Shown one piece after another: positions 9,405 to 18,347 of a stretch of 64,000 nt of DNA (the first letter of the stretch is position 1; every line of letters begins with the position of its first letter). The stretch spans positions 8,570 to 72,569 of the forward strand of contig CAZVOD010000013.1 of the NCBI GenBank assembly GCA_964628385.1, read 5' to 3'. The notes under the pieces are model-generated. The model had not been told where the DNA came from. It saw nothing but the letters and a program-made list of their open reading frames with translations, and made no database searches. The stretch comes from JANQPA01 sp964628385 (GTDB lineage: Bacteria; Bacteroidota; Bacteroidia; Chitinophagales; Saprospiraceae). Position numbers and translations under genes: made by a program.

Positions 9405-10469
9405 TTACTTAAAATCCAGCAAAAATTGCCTGACTGATTCGTCAAACTGCTCTCCTTCATCAAAGTGGAACTGGACGCTAACCGGCAGACTAAAAATAGG
9501 CATTTTATTTTCTATAATAAATTTCTTGTGTAACTCCAAGCGCATAGCATCCTTCTCGGTCGTTATGATCAGTTTATTGGGAACGTCCCAGGATTCAAAA
9601 CTCCTGAGCAAATTAGACACCTCGTAGGGCGTAAAAAAGTGATGATCCTCATATTCCAGAACCCTCACATTCTCTACTCTGTCATTCAGATAATCCACCA
9701 AATAATCGGAGCTGGCAATGGCACAAATCAACAATACAGAATAATTAGGCTGCAAAGCTACCCTCTGAGAGGAATTGAACATGTAGTAGGGATGATCATA
9801 ATCATAGTAAGAAAAAAAAAGCTTTTGATGAGCTTTAGGCTTTATCTCTTCACTAAGACGCTTTTTGTCTTCCTGGGTTATTTGTTTGGGGCACTTACTC
9901 ACTATCACAATATCAGCTCGTTCATAAGCAGAGCGCCATTCACGAAGCCGCCCTGCCGGTAGCAGAATATCCCGACTAAAGGGTTTATTGTACTGTGTCA
10001 ATAAAATATTCAGCCCGGGAATAATGGCTCTGTGCTGAAATGCATCATCTAATAAAACTACTTGCGTGTCGGGCTTGAGCCCGATCAATTTTGGTACAGC
10101 CAGCGCCCGGCTCTCACTGACAGATACGAGAACATCAGGATATTTCCTTTTAAATTGCAGCGGTTCATCGCCCACTATTTCAGCATTCATCCCACCCTGG
10201 ACCAGTAAAAAGCCCTTGGTTTTTCTCTTATAACCTCTACTAATGGTAGCTACATTGAGGTATTCTTTCAGGAGCCTTATCAGATATTCAATGTGCGGCG
10301 TTTTACCTGCCCCGCCCACAGAAAGGTTCCCTACTGAAATGATAGGTATATTAAAGGATACTCCTTTTAGAACTCCGGTTTTGTAAAAAAAATTTCTCAA
10401 ACTAACACCCGTACCGTAGAGTATGGTAAAAGGTGTCATCAGTACTTTAAACAGCGTTTCTCGTATCAT
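9405..10469 (-). CDS. lpxK: Tetraacyldisaccharide 4'-kinase
   Basis: LpxK phosphorylates the 4' position of the lipid A disaccharide at the inner membrane. The 354-aa length fits the family. The P-loop is VGNLSVGGAGKTPH (residues 46-59), preceded by a hydrophobic membrane-associating N-terminus. SRGYKRK and the VLLDDAFQHR motif follow, and a TTEKDAMRL motif lies near the C-terminus. The next gene encodes a thioredoxin lipoprotein. lpxD is in the same window about 53 kb away, so lipid A genes are scattered here. Confidence 0.93.
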   Translation of the reverse strand: MIRETLFKVLMTPFTILYGTGVSLRNFFYKTGVLKGVSFNIPIISVGNLSVGGAGKTPHIEYLIRLLKEYLNVATISRGYKRKTKGFLLVQGGMNAEIVGDEPLQFKRKYPDVLVSVSESRALAVPKLIGLKPDTQVVLLDDAFQHRAIIPGLNILLTQYNKPFSRDILLPAGRLREWRSAYERADIVIVSKCPKQITQEDKKRLSEEIKPKAHQKLFFSYYDYDHPYYMFNSSQRVALQPNYSVLLICAIASSDYLVDYLNDRVENVRVLEYEDHHFFTPYEVSNLLRSFESWDVPNKLIITTEKDAMRLELHKKFIIENKMPIFSLPVSVQFHFDEGEQFDESVRQFLLDFK

Positions 10470-10512
10470 GAATATTGGGTTGGTCTTTTATCGACTGACT
10501 TTCGGCTGTAGA

Positions 10513-10547
10513 GCTATCAGGAAAAGAGCAATACGCCTCCTGATAGC
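10513..10547. terminator. 10-bp perfect hairpin between minus-strand genes
   Basis: GCTATCAGGA (10513-10522) pairs with TCCTGATAGC (10538-10547) around a 15-nt loop. It lies between the secreted protein gene ending at 10560 and lpxK starting at 10469. No U-run follows on the minus strand, so it may be an RNA-stability or processing hairpin and not an intrinsic terminator. Confidence 0.35.
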
Positions 10548-10559
10548 CATTTGGTTTTT

Positions 10560-11177
10560 CTACTTCAAAACTAATGTAGAAAAAAACAGGTCAAGGATTT
10601 CCTTTGTTGCTTGTGTATTGCCAAAATTATTGGTCCGGCTAACCACAAGTGCGCCATTAGCATCATTATTATAAGCGGCCACCGTAAAAGTTTCCATCTT
10701 ACCCATATACACCAATGTGCGCTTACGGCCCAAAAGTAATTGTTTATTTCTGGAATACCGCTGAAATACCTCTTCGTGATACTGATACCCCTGCGCCAGC
10801 AAATCTTTAGTCAACTCTTCCATCATAACGCCGATCATCTCACTGGGGTCCTGGCCGTTAAACTCCTGGACAAAAAAGCCAGAACCATCCTCTGTAATTA
10901 AAGAACTCATGTTGACGTCCTGCTCCATAGGAATAGAAGCTAATGTGTAAGCCTGTGGGTACTCGAACTCTGCTACTGTGCCCGTATAATGAAGAATCTC
11001 TTGCTTGATCAGCCTGATAGGCAGTTCCTTACCGCTGCCATCAACGTAGATATATTGCATATCCGGTTGCATAGAAATAGTGTCTGGTCCTATGATGAGC
11101 TGATAGCGTTCTTCAGCTTGGCCACACAGGTTAATGATCGTTAGAATAGATAAACATAAAGTGAATAAAACTTTCAT
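10560..11177 (-). CDS. Secreted protein of unknown function
   Basis: This 205-aa protein has a clear signal peptide (MKVLFTLCLSILTIINLCGQ) and a soluble periplasmic body. I do not recognise the family. The body alternates short beta-like stretches with an acidic segment (residues 95-130) and ends in a hydrophobic FFSTLVLK. No CTD, lipobox or membrane anchor is present. It is upstream of lpxK on the same strand, 90 bp away, with a hairpin in the gap. A function cannot be assigned. Confidence 0.7.
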   Translation of the reverse strand: MKVLFTLCLSILTIINLCGQAEERYQLIIGPDTISMQPDMQYIYVDGSGKELPIRLIKQEILHYTGTVAEFEYPQAYTLASIPMEQDVNMSSLITEDGSGFFVQEFNGQDPSEMIGVMMEELTKDLLAQGYQYHEEVFQRYSRNKQLLLGRKRTLVYMGKMETFTVAAYNNDANGALVVSRTNNFGNTQATKEILDLFFSTLVLK

Positions 11178-11445
11178 GGCTTTTTATTTTAATTTGGTAT
11201 TTTTCAGATGCTTGAAGGAAAGTAAAGTAACAATTCCTCCGCTTTTTTACCTGCTGGTAAGTACATGTAGATGAATATTTTTTACAGTAGCCTTTTCTAT
11301 TTCAATTTATCTAATAATTACCTACGCCCGTAGATAATTTATCTTCAACTGTTTGAATTGTACTTATTTCATGTTGTCCAAGATAGCTCCTCCAAAATAA
11401 TACACTGTGGGATCAATCATTTTTAGGAAAACAATCTTTGTGCGT

Positions 11446-12351
11446 ATGAATATTATCGAAACCCAATCCCTATCATTCAGCTATGGCAAACAAGCCATTA
11501 TCGAATCATTGGATCTTCAGGTACCGCAGGGAGCCATTTATGGATTTCTGGGCCCAAATGGCGCTGGTAAATCAACAACGATAAAGCTGCTCCTGGGCCT
11601 GTTACCCGTCAAACAGGGCAAGGTCAGTATTTTTCAGCAATCGATTCAGGAACATCGCCTGGCTATTCTGAGGAAAATCGGCAATATGATTGAATCCCCT
11701 TCTTTGTATTTACACCTGACAGCCTGGGATAATCTCCGGTATGCTGATATTCTTTTCGGAAAGGGAAGAAGCCGTATCGAAGAAGTCCTGGAGTTAGTAA
11801 ACCTCCAGCATGCGGCCCAAAAGAAAGTCAGGCATTTTTCTATGGGCATGAAGCAGCGCCTTGGTATTGCTATGGCGCTGTTCCATGAACCCGAGCTATT
11901 AATTCTTGACGAGCCCGTCAATGGGCTTGACCCTGCCGGTATCCGCGAGATTCGGGAGTTATTCATTAAATTGAGAGCGGAGGGCAAAACTGTATTCATC
12001 TCCAGCCACTTACTATCAGAAATCGAAAAAACCTGTACCCACATTGGAATTATTCAGCAGGGACAACTCCGCTATCAGGGTGAGATACAAGATTTCCTCA
12101 AAACAGCTACCCGCAAAATACGCATCAAAGTGGATCATATGCAAAAAGCATTGAATATTGCCAGCATGGAAAACCTTGATGCGACAGCCAGGGACCATCA
12201 TCTGGAAGTGAATATTCCGTCCGACGAAGCATTTAATCATTTGATGCGACTCCTGGTAGCAGAGGATGTTGCTATTTTTGACATAGAACGAGAGGCAGCA
12301 GGCCTGGAGGATCTATTTATTGGTATGACCAAAGAAAATGTCTATGCATAA
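11446..12351 (+). CDS. ABC transporter ATP-binding protein (ABC-2 type)
   Basis: The product is 301 aa from the ATG at 11446. An upstream GTG at 11407 only adds residues unrelated to the fold. Walker A is FLGPNGAGKSTT, the signature is FSMGMKQRLG, Walker B is LLILDEPVNGLD, and the H-loop is SSHLL. The C-terminal 80 residues form the accessory domain seen in CcmA/BcrA-type ATPases. It powers the permease encoded 36 bp downstream. The substrate is unknown; lantibiotic-immunity-like exporters have the same layout. Confidence 0.9.
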   Translation: MNIIETQSLSFSYGKQAIIESLDLQVPQGAIYGFLGPNGAGKSTTIKLLLGLLPVKQGKVSIFQQSIQEHRLAILRKIGNMIESPSLYLHLTAWDNLRYADILFGKGRSRIEEVLELVNLQHAAQKKVRHFSMGMKQRLGIAMALFHEPELLILDEPVNGLDPAGIREIRELFIKLRAEGKTVFISSHLLSEIEKTCTHIGIIQQGQLRYQGEIQDFLKTATRKIRIKVDHMQKALNIASMENLDATARDHHLEVNIPSDEAFNHLMRLLVAEDVAIFDIEREAAGLEDLFIGMTKENVYA

Positions 12352-12387
12352 TCGTTTTGATTGGTTTTTCACAAAAAAATTATTCAC

Positions 12388-13152
12388 ATGTCTATACCAT
12401 TTACCAAAATACTACAAGCGGAATTTAAAAAGACAAAAAATATATACGGCCTGAGTATTTCGCTAGCGGGACCGGCCATAATCGTATTGGGCATTACAGC
12501 TTATTTAGCTACAAAGCTTGGTGGGATTAAGTCAGAAGACTCTTATGCCTGGATGAACCTTCACAGGTATGCCTTCAATTTTTACTTTTTCCTTTATCCA
12601 TTATATACAGCTTTGATCGGCTTTTTACTCGCCAATATTGAGCATAAGAATAAAGGTTTTAAACACTTATTCACCCTACCGGCCCCCAAGGGATATTTTT
12701 ATGTAGCTAAAATACTGATCTTACTCTTTTGGATTACCGCCTCCATGGGGCTGGGCTGGATACTCATTATCGTGTGTGGTCATCTTCTTAATGCTGTTTT
12801 TCCGGGGCGGGGATTTGGACTCGATTATCCCACCGCTGTGGCAAGCACTTTCATGATTAGAATGTACATCATTTTGTTGGGAATATTAGCCATTCATTAT
12901 TTTTTAAGTTTATATTTCGATAATTTTATTATCAGTGTTGGGCTGGGCTGTTTTATGGTAGTCGCCGGGATGGCTATATTTCAGTGGGAATACAGTCATT
13001 GGATTCCCTATTCAGGCCCGGTATTTTCCTTTATCGAATTTCGTGGAGGTGCTTCTGAAGTACCAGATAAGCGCTTATGGATTAGTCTGGGGTACGCTGT
13101 TGTTTTCTTTACAGCTGGTTACTTTCTGATGGGTAGGAAAGCAATAAAGTGA
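12388..13152 (+). CDS. ABC-2 type permease
   Basis: The product is 254 aa from the ATG at 12388. Six hydrophobic segments are visible, starting around residues 20-45 and ending near the C-terminus (VVFFTAGYFLMG). The N-terminal cytoplasmic motif FTKILQAEFKKTK and the six-span layout match ABC-2 permeases of the lantibiotic-immunity or bacitracin-export group. It is the membrane partner of the ATPase just upstream. There is no sensor kinase or bacteriocin gene next to it, so the substrate stays open. Confidence 0.82.
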   Translation: MSIPFTKILQAEFKKTKNIYGLSISLAGPAIIVLGITAYLATKLGGIKSEDSYAWMNLHRYAFNFYFFLYPLYTALIGFLLANIEHKNKGFKHLFTLPAPKGYFYVAKILILLFWITASMGLGWILIIVCGHLLNAVFPGRGFGLDYPTAVASTFMIRMYIILLGILAIHYFLSLYFDNFIISVGLGCFMVVAGMAIFQWEYSHWIPYSGPVFSFIEFRGGASEVPDKRLWISLGYAVVFFTAGYFLMGRKAIK

Positions 13153-13297
13153 AACTATAAAGCAGCCGATACTGAAAAACCATAATTAGAACAAAGAATA
13201 CATAACCTGTAGAAGTTTAAAGGAGGAGAATCCGCCGGGCTTCTTGCTGAGCTTATCAGGCCATTCAACTTCTTTACTTTCTACCAAAAATAAACCT

Positions 13298-14095
13298 ATG
13301 AAAAATGCACACGAAATAGATTATCAAATCTTTGGAGAGGAGATGCAGTTTGTGGAAATAGAGCTGGATCCATTAGAAACAGTCATTGCAGAGGCTGGAG
13401 CCTTCATGATGATGGACCAGGATATAGAATTAAGCACTATTTTTGGTGATGGTAGCCACAAAGCAAGAAATCAGGGCCTTTGGGACAAGGTACTGTCAGC
13501 CGGAAAGCGACTGCTCACGGGCGAAAGCCTGTTTATGACTGCCTTCACACATACTGGAGAAGGTAAGCGCCGGGTGTCATTTGCTTCGCCCTATCCGGGC
13601 CGGATTGTACCCCTTGACCTTTATGATTTGGGTGGAAAAATTATCTGCCAAAAAGATGCTTTTCTTTGCGCTGCACAAGGCGTATCAGTAGGTATTGAGT
13701 TTTCTAAAAAACTGGGCCGGGGCTTTTTCGGTGGTGAAGGCTTCATCATGCAACGTCTGGAAGGCGATGGCCTTGCTTTTTTGCATGCCGGCGGAACTAT
13801 TGTTGAAAAAGAACTGGTGCTGGGTGAAGTACTACGAGTAGATACCGGATGCCTGGTAGGCTTTACTAAAGATGTAGACTATGATATAGAAATGATCAAA
13901 GGCATCCGGAATATGTTTTTCGGTGGCGAAGGCGTTTTCTATGCCCGATTAGAAGGGCCTGGGAAAGTGTGGATACAATCCCTGCCCTTTAGTCGATTGG
14001 CTGATCGCGTACTCCGCAATGCCGGTAATTATGGGAAGGGTGAAGGCAGTGTTCTCGGTGGCCTTGGTGACCTTCTCGACGGTGATGGATGGTAA
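13298..14095 (+). CDS. AIM24/TIGR00266 family protein
   Basis: The product is 265 aa from the ATG at 13298; an upstream in-frame start at 13244 adds a low-complexity leader. Repeating beta segments carry conserved GEGFIMQRLEGDGLAFLHAGG and FFGGEGVFYARLEGPG motifs, typical of the TIGR00266/AIM24 fold. The family is widespread in bacteria without an established biochemical role. The C-terminal tail is glycine and aspartate rich (GEGSVLGGLGDLL). It is followed by a hairpin terminator and is probably transcribed alone. Confidence 0.82.
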   Translation: MKNAHEIDYQIFGEEMQFVEIELDPLETVIAEAGAFMMMDQDIELSTIFGDGSHKARNQGLWDKVLSAGKRLLTGESLFMTAFTHTGEGKRRVSFASPYPGRIVPLDLYDLGGKIICQKDAFLCAAQGVSVGIEFSKKLGRGFFGGEGFIMQRLEGDGLAFLHAGGTIVEKELVLGEVLRVDTGCLVGFTKDVDYDIEMIKGIRNMFFGGEGVFYARLEGPGKVWIQSLPFSRLADRVLRNAGNYGKGEGSVLGGLGDLLDGDGW

Positions 14096-14123
14096 GATCA
14101 CAACGATAAGAGATCAATGACGG

Positions 14124-14156
14124 GCGTAGAGAGCCAGCCTTTTAGGCTTTCTATGC
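14124..14156 (+). terminator. 12-bp hairpin after the AIM24 gene
   Basis: The arm 14124-14135 (GCGTAGAGAGCC) pairs with 14145-14156 (GGCTTTCTATGC) through two G-T pairs and a 9-nt loop. There is no U-run after it. It lies between two plus-strand genes. Confidence 0.4.
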
Positions 14157-14201
14157 TCCACCTTATTCCAACTAAACCTTCCATGATTCAACCAAAGCCC
14201 C

Positions 14202-14209
14202 TATCTTTG
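14202..14209 (+). promoter_or_regulatory. Bacteroidota -7 promoter element upstream of mtaB
   Basis: The octamer TATCTTTG matches the Bacteroidota consensus TAnnTTTG and lies 46 bp before the mtaB ATG. No clear TTG element is seen at -33, so support is partial. Confidence 0.4.
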
Positions 14210-14254
14210 CATTTCAATTGAAAAAGCTTCTAGAAAGAAATAGCAGAGCAAGTT

Positions 14255-15601
14255 ATGGCAACACCACGTACAGTCGCATTTTATACATTAGGCTGCAAAC
14301 TGAACTACTCTGAGACGTCCGCTATTGGTCGTCTTTTTGAGGATGCAGGCTATCTGGAGATGAAATTTGATGACGGAGCAGATATCTATGTCATCAATAC
14401 CTGCTCCGTCACTGATTTTGCTGACCGCAAGTGTCGGCAGATCGTCCGTCGGGCCTTGAAGTTTTCTCCTAACGCCTTTGTTGTCGTTGTGGGATGTTAT
14501 GCGCAATTAAAACCCGGTGAAATCGCGGACATTCCCGGAGTGGATCTGGTGCTTGGCGCTGCCGAAAAATTCCGCATTCTAGAATTTATTGATGACCTTT
14601 CCAAAGCCCCTGGTAAAGGCATGGTACAAGCCGGAGAAGTTAGAGAAGCCAAAGACTTTATCCATGCTTTTTCTTTTGGAGACCGCACGCGCTCCTTTTT
14701 AAAAGTGCAGGATGGATGTGACTATAAATGTTCCTTTTGTACGATCCCACTGGCTCGGGGGCGCAGCAGAAGTGATACCGTCGGGCAAGTGGTTAACAAT
14801 GCTCAAAGGATTGCAGATATGGGAGTCCGGGAAATTGTTTTAACCGGAGTAAATATTGGCGATTTTGGCAACGGGACAGAAGTCATAGAAGGCACAAAGC
14901 CTAAAAAGGAAGCCCTTTTCATAGACCTGATCAAAGCGTTAGACGAAGTGGAAGGCGTGGATCGCATTCGTATTTCCTCTATTGAGCCAAACCTTTGTAC
15001 GGATGAAATTATCAGTTTTGTAGCCCAATCCAGAAGATTCTTACCTCATTTTCATATGCCACTTCAGTCTGGCAATAATAAACAACTAAAGGCCATGCGT
15101 CGCCGTTACAAGCGCGAGCTGTACACCAGCCGTGTTGAAACAATCAAAAAATTAATGCCTCACGCTTGTATCGGAGTGGATGTCATTGTTGGTTTTCCGG
15201 GAGAAACAGAGGAGGATTTTCTGGAAACTTACCGGTTTATCAACGAAATAGACATTTCCTATCTGCATGTATTTACCTACTCTGAGCGTCCCAACACTCC
15301 GGCCAATGAGATACAGGAAGTGGTAAATATGGGAGAGCGCAAGCGCAGAAATAAAATGCTCGCCATTTTGAGTGAGAAAAAACGTAGGTATTTCTACGAG
15401 CAGCATTTGGGCCAGGCCCGGCAGGTCCTTTTTGAAAAACACAAGGATAAAGGCCTGATGTCTGGTTTTACTGATAATTACATCAAAATAGAAGCTCCAT
15501 TACAGGAAGAGCTACTCAACCAGCTTGCCGATGTCAAACTGGAAGCCATCAACGAGAATGGCCAGGTAGATATAAGCCTGGTGTCATCTTTAGTTGGCTA
15601 A
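14255..15601 (+). CDS. mtaB: tRNA t6A37 methylthiotransferase
   Basis: MtaB is a radical SAM enzyme that converts t6A to ms2t6A at position 37 of tRNAs reading ANN codons. The 448-aa protein has the N-terminal methylthiotransferase domain with three cluster cysteines (TLGCKLNYSE, INTCSV, VVGCYAQ). The radical SAM motif is CDYKCSFC at Cys155, Cys159 and Cys162. MPLQSGNN and VDVIVGFPGE lie in the barrel, and a TRAM-like C-terminus follows. The CKLNYSE/CSV pattern favours MtaB over MiaB or RimO. Confidence 0.93.
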   Translation: MATPRTVAFYTLGCKLNYSETSAIGRLFEDAGYLEMKFDDGADIYVINTCSVTDFADRKCRQIVRRALKFSPNAFVVVVGCYAQLKPGEIADIPGVDLVLGAAEKFRILEFIDDLSKAPGKGMVQAGEVREAKDFIHAFSFGDRTRSFLKVQDGCDYKCSFCTIPLARGRSRSDTVGQVVNNAQRIADMGVREIVLTGVNIGDFGNGTEVIEGTKPKKEALFIDLIKALDEVEGVDRIRISSIEPNLCTDEIISFVAQSRRFLPHFHMPLQSGNNKQLKAMRRRYKRELYTSRVETIKKLMPHACIGVDVIVGFPGETEEDFLETYRFINEIDISYLHVFTYSERPNTPANEIQEVVNMGERKRRNKMLAILSEKKRRYFYEQHLGQARQVLFEKHKDKGLMSGFTDNYIKIEAPLQEELLNQLADVKLEAINENGQVDISLVSSLVG

Positions 15602-15702
15602 ATCATCTGATCTTTTTACTTTTAAATGGTAAAACCAGTACAGATGATACATAGCTCCCTTCTCTAGCTGCACATCGTTAGTGGTCTATAACTTTAAGAA
15701 CA

Positions 15703-16053
15703 TTGGTTTCGGCTGTAGTTTTTTCCTACATTTCCTTCCTACAAATCAGTAATGGTAACTCTAGCGGCATCATCGCGCTGGTTTTTGGGGGCATCGGCTT
15801 TTTATTTTACATTCAGGATTTCAGAGTTTTTACAGGCCGCCTGAAGTCTTCAATTATTCGGTACAAAGTTCACCTTTCCAGAATTATGGCGGCCTACATT
15901 GCCTCTACGACCGCTTTTATCGTTGCCGGTCTGGATATGGTCAGCATTTGGGCCTGGCTTTCTCCTACTATCGTAGGTACCACCCTTATCTTTTTCTTTA
16001 TACGAAAACTGAAAAACGGCTCATTACTAACCTCTACGAAACAAGTCCAATAA
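15703..16053 (+). pseudogene. C-terminal part of a multi-span membrane protein, probably truncated
   Basis: A 116-codon frame opens with a TTG at 15703; in-frame stop TAG lies at 15679-15681 and there is no ATG. The translation has about four hydrophobic segments around a charged loop (YKVHLSRIMAAYIASTTAFIV). That region and the closing WLSPTIVGTTLIFFFIRK look like the C-terminal half of roughly 200-aa DUF2306-like membrane proteins of Bacteroidota. The expected N-terminal spans are missing upstream. It could instead be a small functional membrane protein using the TTG. It converges on folA, ending 6 bp before it. Confidence 0.45.
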
Positions 16054-16059
16054 ATAGCT

Positions 16060-16572
16060 CTATTCATCGGAGGCTGCCCCGGCAATTCTTTCATACACCT
16101 GAAAAGTATAATTATAATTATTCTTTTCATCTGCCTGGTAGACGTCCTCAGAAGTTAGTTTCCATTCCAGTTCGCTCAGTTCCGGAAAAAATACCTCGCC
16201 ATCCACTGCTACCTCCACTCTGGTTAGGTAAATGCGATCCAACTGAGGGAAACTCAGGTTGTAAATTTCTCCTCCTCCAATAATGAAGACTTCATTTTCT
16301 TCCCCTTCGTAAGCCAAATCCAGGGCTTCTTTTAGTGAAGACATGACCACTATATCTTTAGCCACAAAGAAAGGGTCTCTGGAAAGCACTATGTTCGTTC
16401 GCTTTGGCAAAGGCCTTCCAATAGAAAGGAAAGTTTTGCGCCCCATGATAATATGATGATTAATCGTTTTTTTCTTGAAGTATTTTAAATCTGCCGGTAA
16501 ATACCAGGGTATATCGTTATTCTTTCCAATTACATTATTTGAAGAAACAGCCACAATAGCAGAAACAATCAT
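16060..16572 (-). CDS. folA: Dihydrofolate reductase
   Basis: Folate pathway enzyme reducing dihydrofolate with NADPH. The 170-aa length is typical. Signatures are IVAVSSNNVIGKNNDIPWYLP, the GRKTFLSIGRPLP segment with its NADPH loop, and IIGGGEIY. The start overlaps the stop of the upstream capA-like gene by 4 bp (ATGA), so the two are translationally coupled. No thyA neighbour is present. Confidence 0.94.
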   Translation of the reverse strand: MIVSAIVAVSSNNVIGKNNDIPWYLPADLKYFKKKTINHHIIMGRKTFLSIGRPLPKRTNIVLSRDPFFVAKDIVVMSSLKEALDLAYEGEENEVFIIGGGEIYNLSFPQLDRIYLTRVEVAVDGEVFFPELSELEWKLTSEDVYQADEKNNYNYTFQVYERIAGAASDE

Positions 16573-17744
16573 CTTTTTAGCTTTTTAATGTCTTTTTGAA
16601 GGCCCAAGCCCAGTGAATTCAAAGTTAATATTCTTTCTCTACTAGCAAAGCGCGATAGATGATCGCGGGTAGTTTTTGCAAATGACTTCATAGCAGCTCT
16701 ATCGGCGGCATTCATACCGATCAGCTCCTCTTTACCATCTTCAAAGGCGGAAATCGGTACTATCCTGTAAATAGATTTCCCTTCCCGGCGCTGGATGTAG
16801 CGCCATACCGGAATGTACCTATGGCCTACTACCTTTGCTTTGGAGCGTAGTGTTTTCTTTTCTATCTCAACCTCAAACATCAGGCCGCCGTCCGTATTTT
16901 TACGGCGTTGGCCGGAAACGAAATTCCCCAGAGAAAATGCGATCACCTCTCGCTTAATACTGCTATCCGGCTGAATGCGTTTATATTCCTTTATTGGCTG
17001 TACGACATGCGGGTGTGCGCCAATAATCAAATCGGATCCCCATTGAAAAACAGAGTCCGCTAACCGATCTTGTTTTTTGCTTTCTATAAGCTGATACTCA
17101 TTTCCCCAATGCATGACGGTGACGATAAAATCAGGATTTAATGCTTTGGCTTCTATCAGGTCTTTTTTTATTTGCTCTTCCTCAATCAAATTGACGATAG
17201 TAGGCGGAATGGTGGGAATTCCATTGGTGCCGTAGGTATAATTCAAAAAAGCGATCTTGAAATTGTCTTTGTAGACAATAAGCGGGTAAAATGCCCGACG
17301 TTGCTCCGGGTTTTCAAAAGTACCTGTGTAGTAAAAACCGTAGTCGTCCAAGGTCTTAATGGTATTGATCACCCCAGTTTTCCTGGCATCGTTGGAGTGG
17401 TTGTTGGCAGTGACCAACATGTCGAAGCCAGCACTTCGCAGGGCCAAAGCCAGGTCAGAGTGGCTTCTGAACTGTGGATATCCTTTGTAAGGAGGCTTTC
17501 CCGGTAGAGTAACTTCCAAGTTACCAACTGCCAGGTTTACATTTTCTAAAAGTGGAGCGATATATTCAAAACAAGGCTGATAGTCATATAAAGAATCTTT
17601 GACGATTTGTGCTGAAGCAATCTGTGAGTCATGCCCCATGATGTCACCGACAAAGATCATTTTAAACCGATGCGGTTCATTTTGGGTTAAGGCCGTGGAA
17701 TTAAGACTGAGGATGGCGATGATGATCATTAAAAAGCGAATCAT
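16569..17744 (-). CDS. CapA-family metallophosphatase-like secreted protein
   Basis: This 391-aa protein has a signal peptide (MIRFLMIIIAILSLNSTALTQ) and a CapA/PgsA-type metallophosphoesterase domain. Metal-site motifs are FVGDIMGH near residue 30, NLEVTL, TANNHSNDA and VMHWGNEY, then IGAHPHVVQ near residue 240. CapA was first linked to poly-gamma-glutamate capsules, but no pgs synthesis genes are here, so the substrate is unknown. It should be periplasmic. It is the first gene of a coupled pair with folA, with no obvious functional reason. Confidence 0.85.
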   Translation of the reverse strand: MIRFLMIIIAILSLNSTALTQNEPHRFKMIFVGDIMGHDSQIASAQIVKDSLYDYQPCFEYIAPLLENVNLAVGNLEVTLPGKPPYKGYPQFRSHSDLALALRSAGFDMLVTANNHSNDARKTGVINTIKTLDDYGFYYTGTFENPEQRRAFYPLIVYKDNFKIAFLNYTYGTNGIPTIPPTIVNLIEEEQIKKDLIEAKALNPDFIVTVMHWGNEYQLIESKKQDRLADSVFQWGSDLIIGAHPHVVQPIKEYKRIQPDSSIKREVIAFSLGNFVSGQRRKNTDGGLMFEVEIEKKTLRSKAKVVGHRYIPVWRYIQRREGKSIYRIVPISAFEDGKEELIGMNAADRAAMKSFAKTTRDHLSRFASRERILTLNSLGLGLQKDIKKLKR

Positions 17745-17806
17745 AAACTTTTTACAACCAAGATAGGGAATTTAGTGGTTTTAACATCTTAACACCACAG
17801 GAAAGC

Positions 17807-17968
17807 CTAGCCCAAATCAATTATCGAATCAGGAATCCCAATTAGTACTAATGGACAGGGGTTGCCGACGCCTCTCCTCACCCTATCTTCAAGTTGCTGC
17901 CAGTGCGTAGTTGCTTTTCCAAATTTATCAGCTACAAATGTTGAAGCCTTTTGAGTGGAGTCTTTCAA
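17807..17968 (-). pseudogene. 53-codon gene fragment beside the methyltransferase remnant
   Basis: This is an open frame on the minus strand from a TTG at 17968 to a TAG at 17807, preceded in frame by a TGA. It encodes a protein-like sequence (TFVADKFGKATTHWQQLEDR, then VRRGVGNPCPLVLIGIP) with no start codon context. I do not recognise the family. It directly follows the MT-A70 remnant on the same strand, so it is probably part of the same decayed insert. Confidence 0.3.
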
Positions 17969-17998
17969 ACATGATCACGGAACTTGTTCTATAGCTAA

Positions 17999-18328
17999 TT
18001 ACAGATCTTTCAACGGAATTCTTATCTGCTTATTGACTGACGAACTCTGAGAATGATTATTATAAGTTTCCCACTCCGGATAATAATCATCAGCCTGATT
18101 ACCCCAACAATACCAATTGGGTCTTGACCCTCTGGAAAACATCTCAAGATATGGGCCCCAGCTACAGGATTCAATGATATCATATTGCTCATCCGGCTTA
18201 CGACTATGCTCCCTTTTCCTAGATGAAATAATGTTTGGCTGAGTTCTTCCTGCGTCCAGGGTCCTAATATCTTTACCTCTAACACCAAAAAGAATAATTT
18301 CAGTAACATTTCTAAAATAAAAACCCAC
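17999..18328 (-). pseudogene. 3' remnant of an MT-A70 family DNA adenine methyltransferase
   Basis: The frame reads GFYFRNVTEIILFGVRGK, then SRKREHSRKPDEQYDIIE, GPYLEMFSRGSRPNWYCWGN and EWETYNNHSQ. These are the C-terminal motifs of MT-A70 adenine methyltransferases of the phage and mobile-element type. The catalytic DPPW half and start are missing. The frame can be read back only to a TGA at about 18353, inside the end of the neighbouring porZ gene. It has only a GTG at 18328. It is a 5'-truncated relic of a full-length gene of about 200 codons. Overlapping frame 18022-18345 is a shadow. Confidence 0.75.
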
Positions 18329-18347
18329 ATCTCCTCGACTATCAACC

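Noticed and set aside
13960..13975. DnaA-box-like TGTGGATAC in the AIM24 gene
   Set aside because: A single one-mismatch match within coding sequence; no cluster.
18022..18345. Frame overlapping the MT-A70 remnant
   Set aside because: The MT-A70 frame carries clear family motifs; this one is a shadow with repetitive hydrophobic codons.
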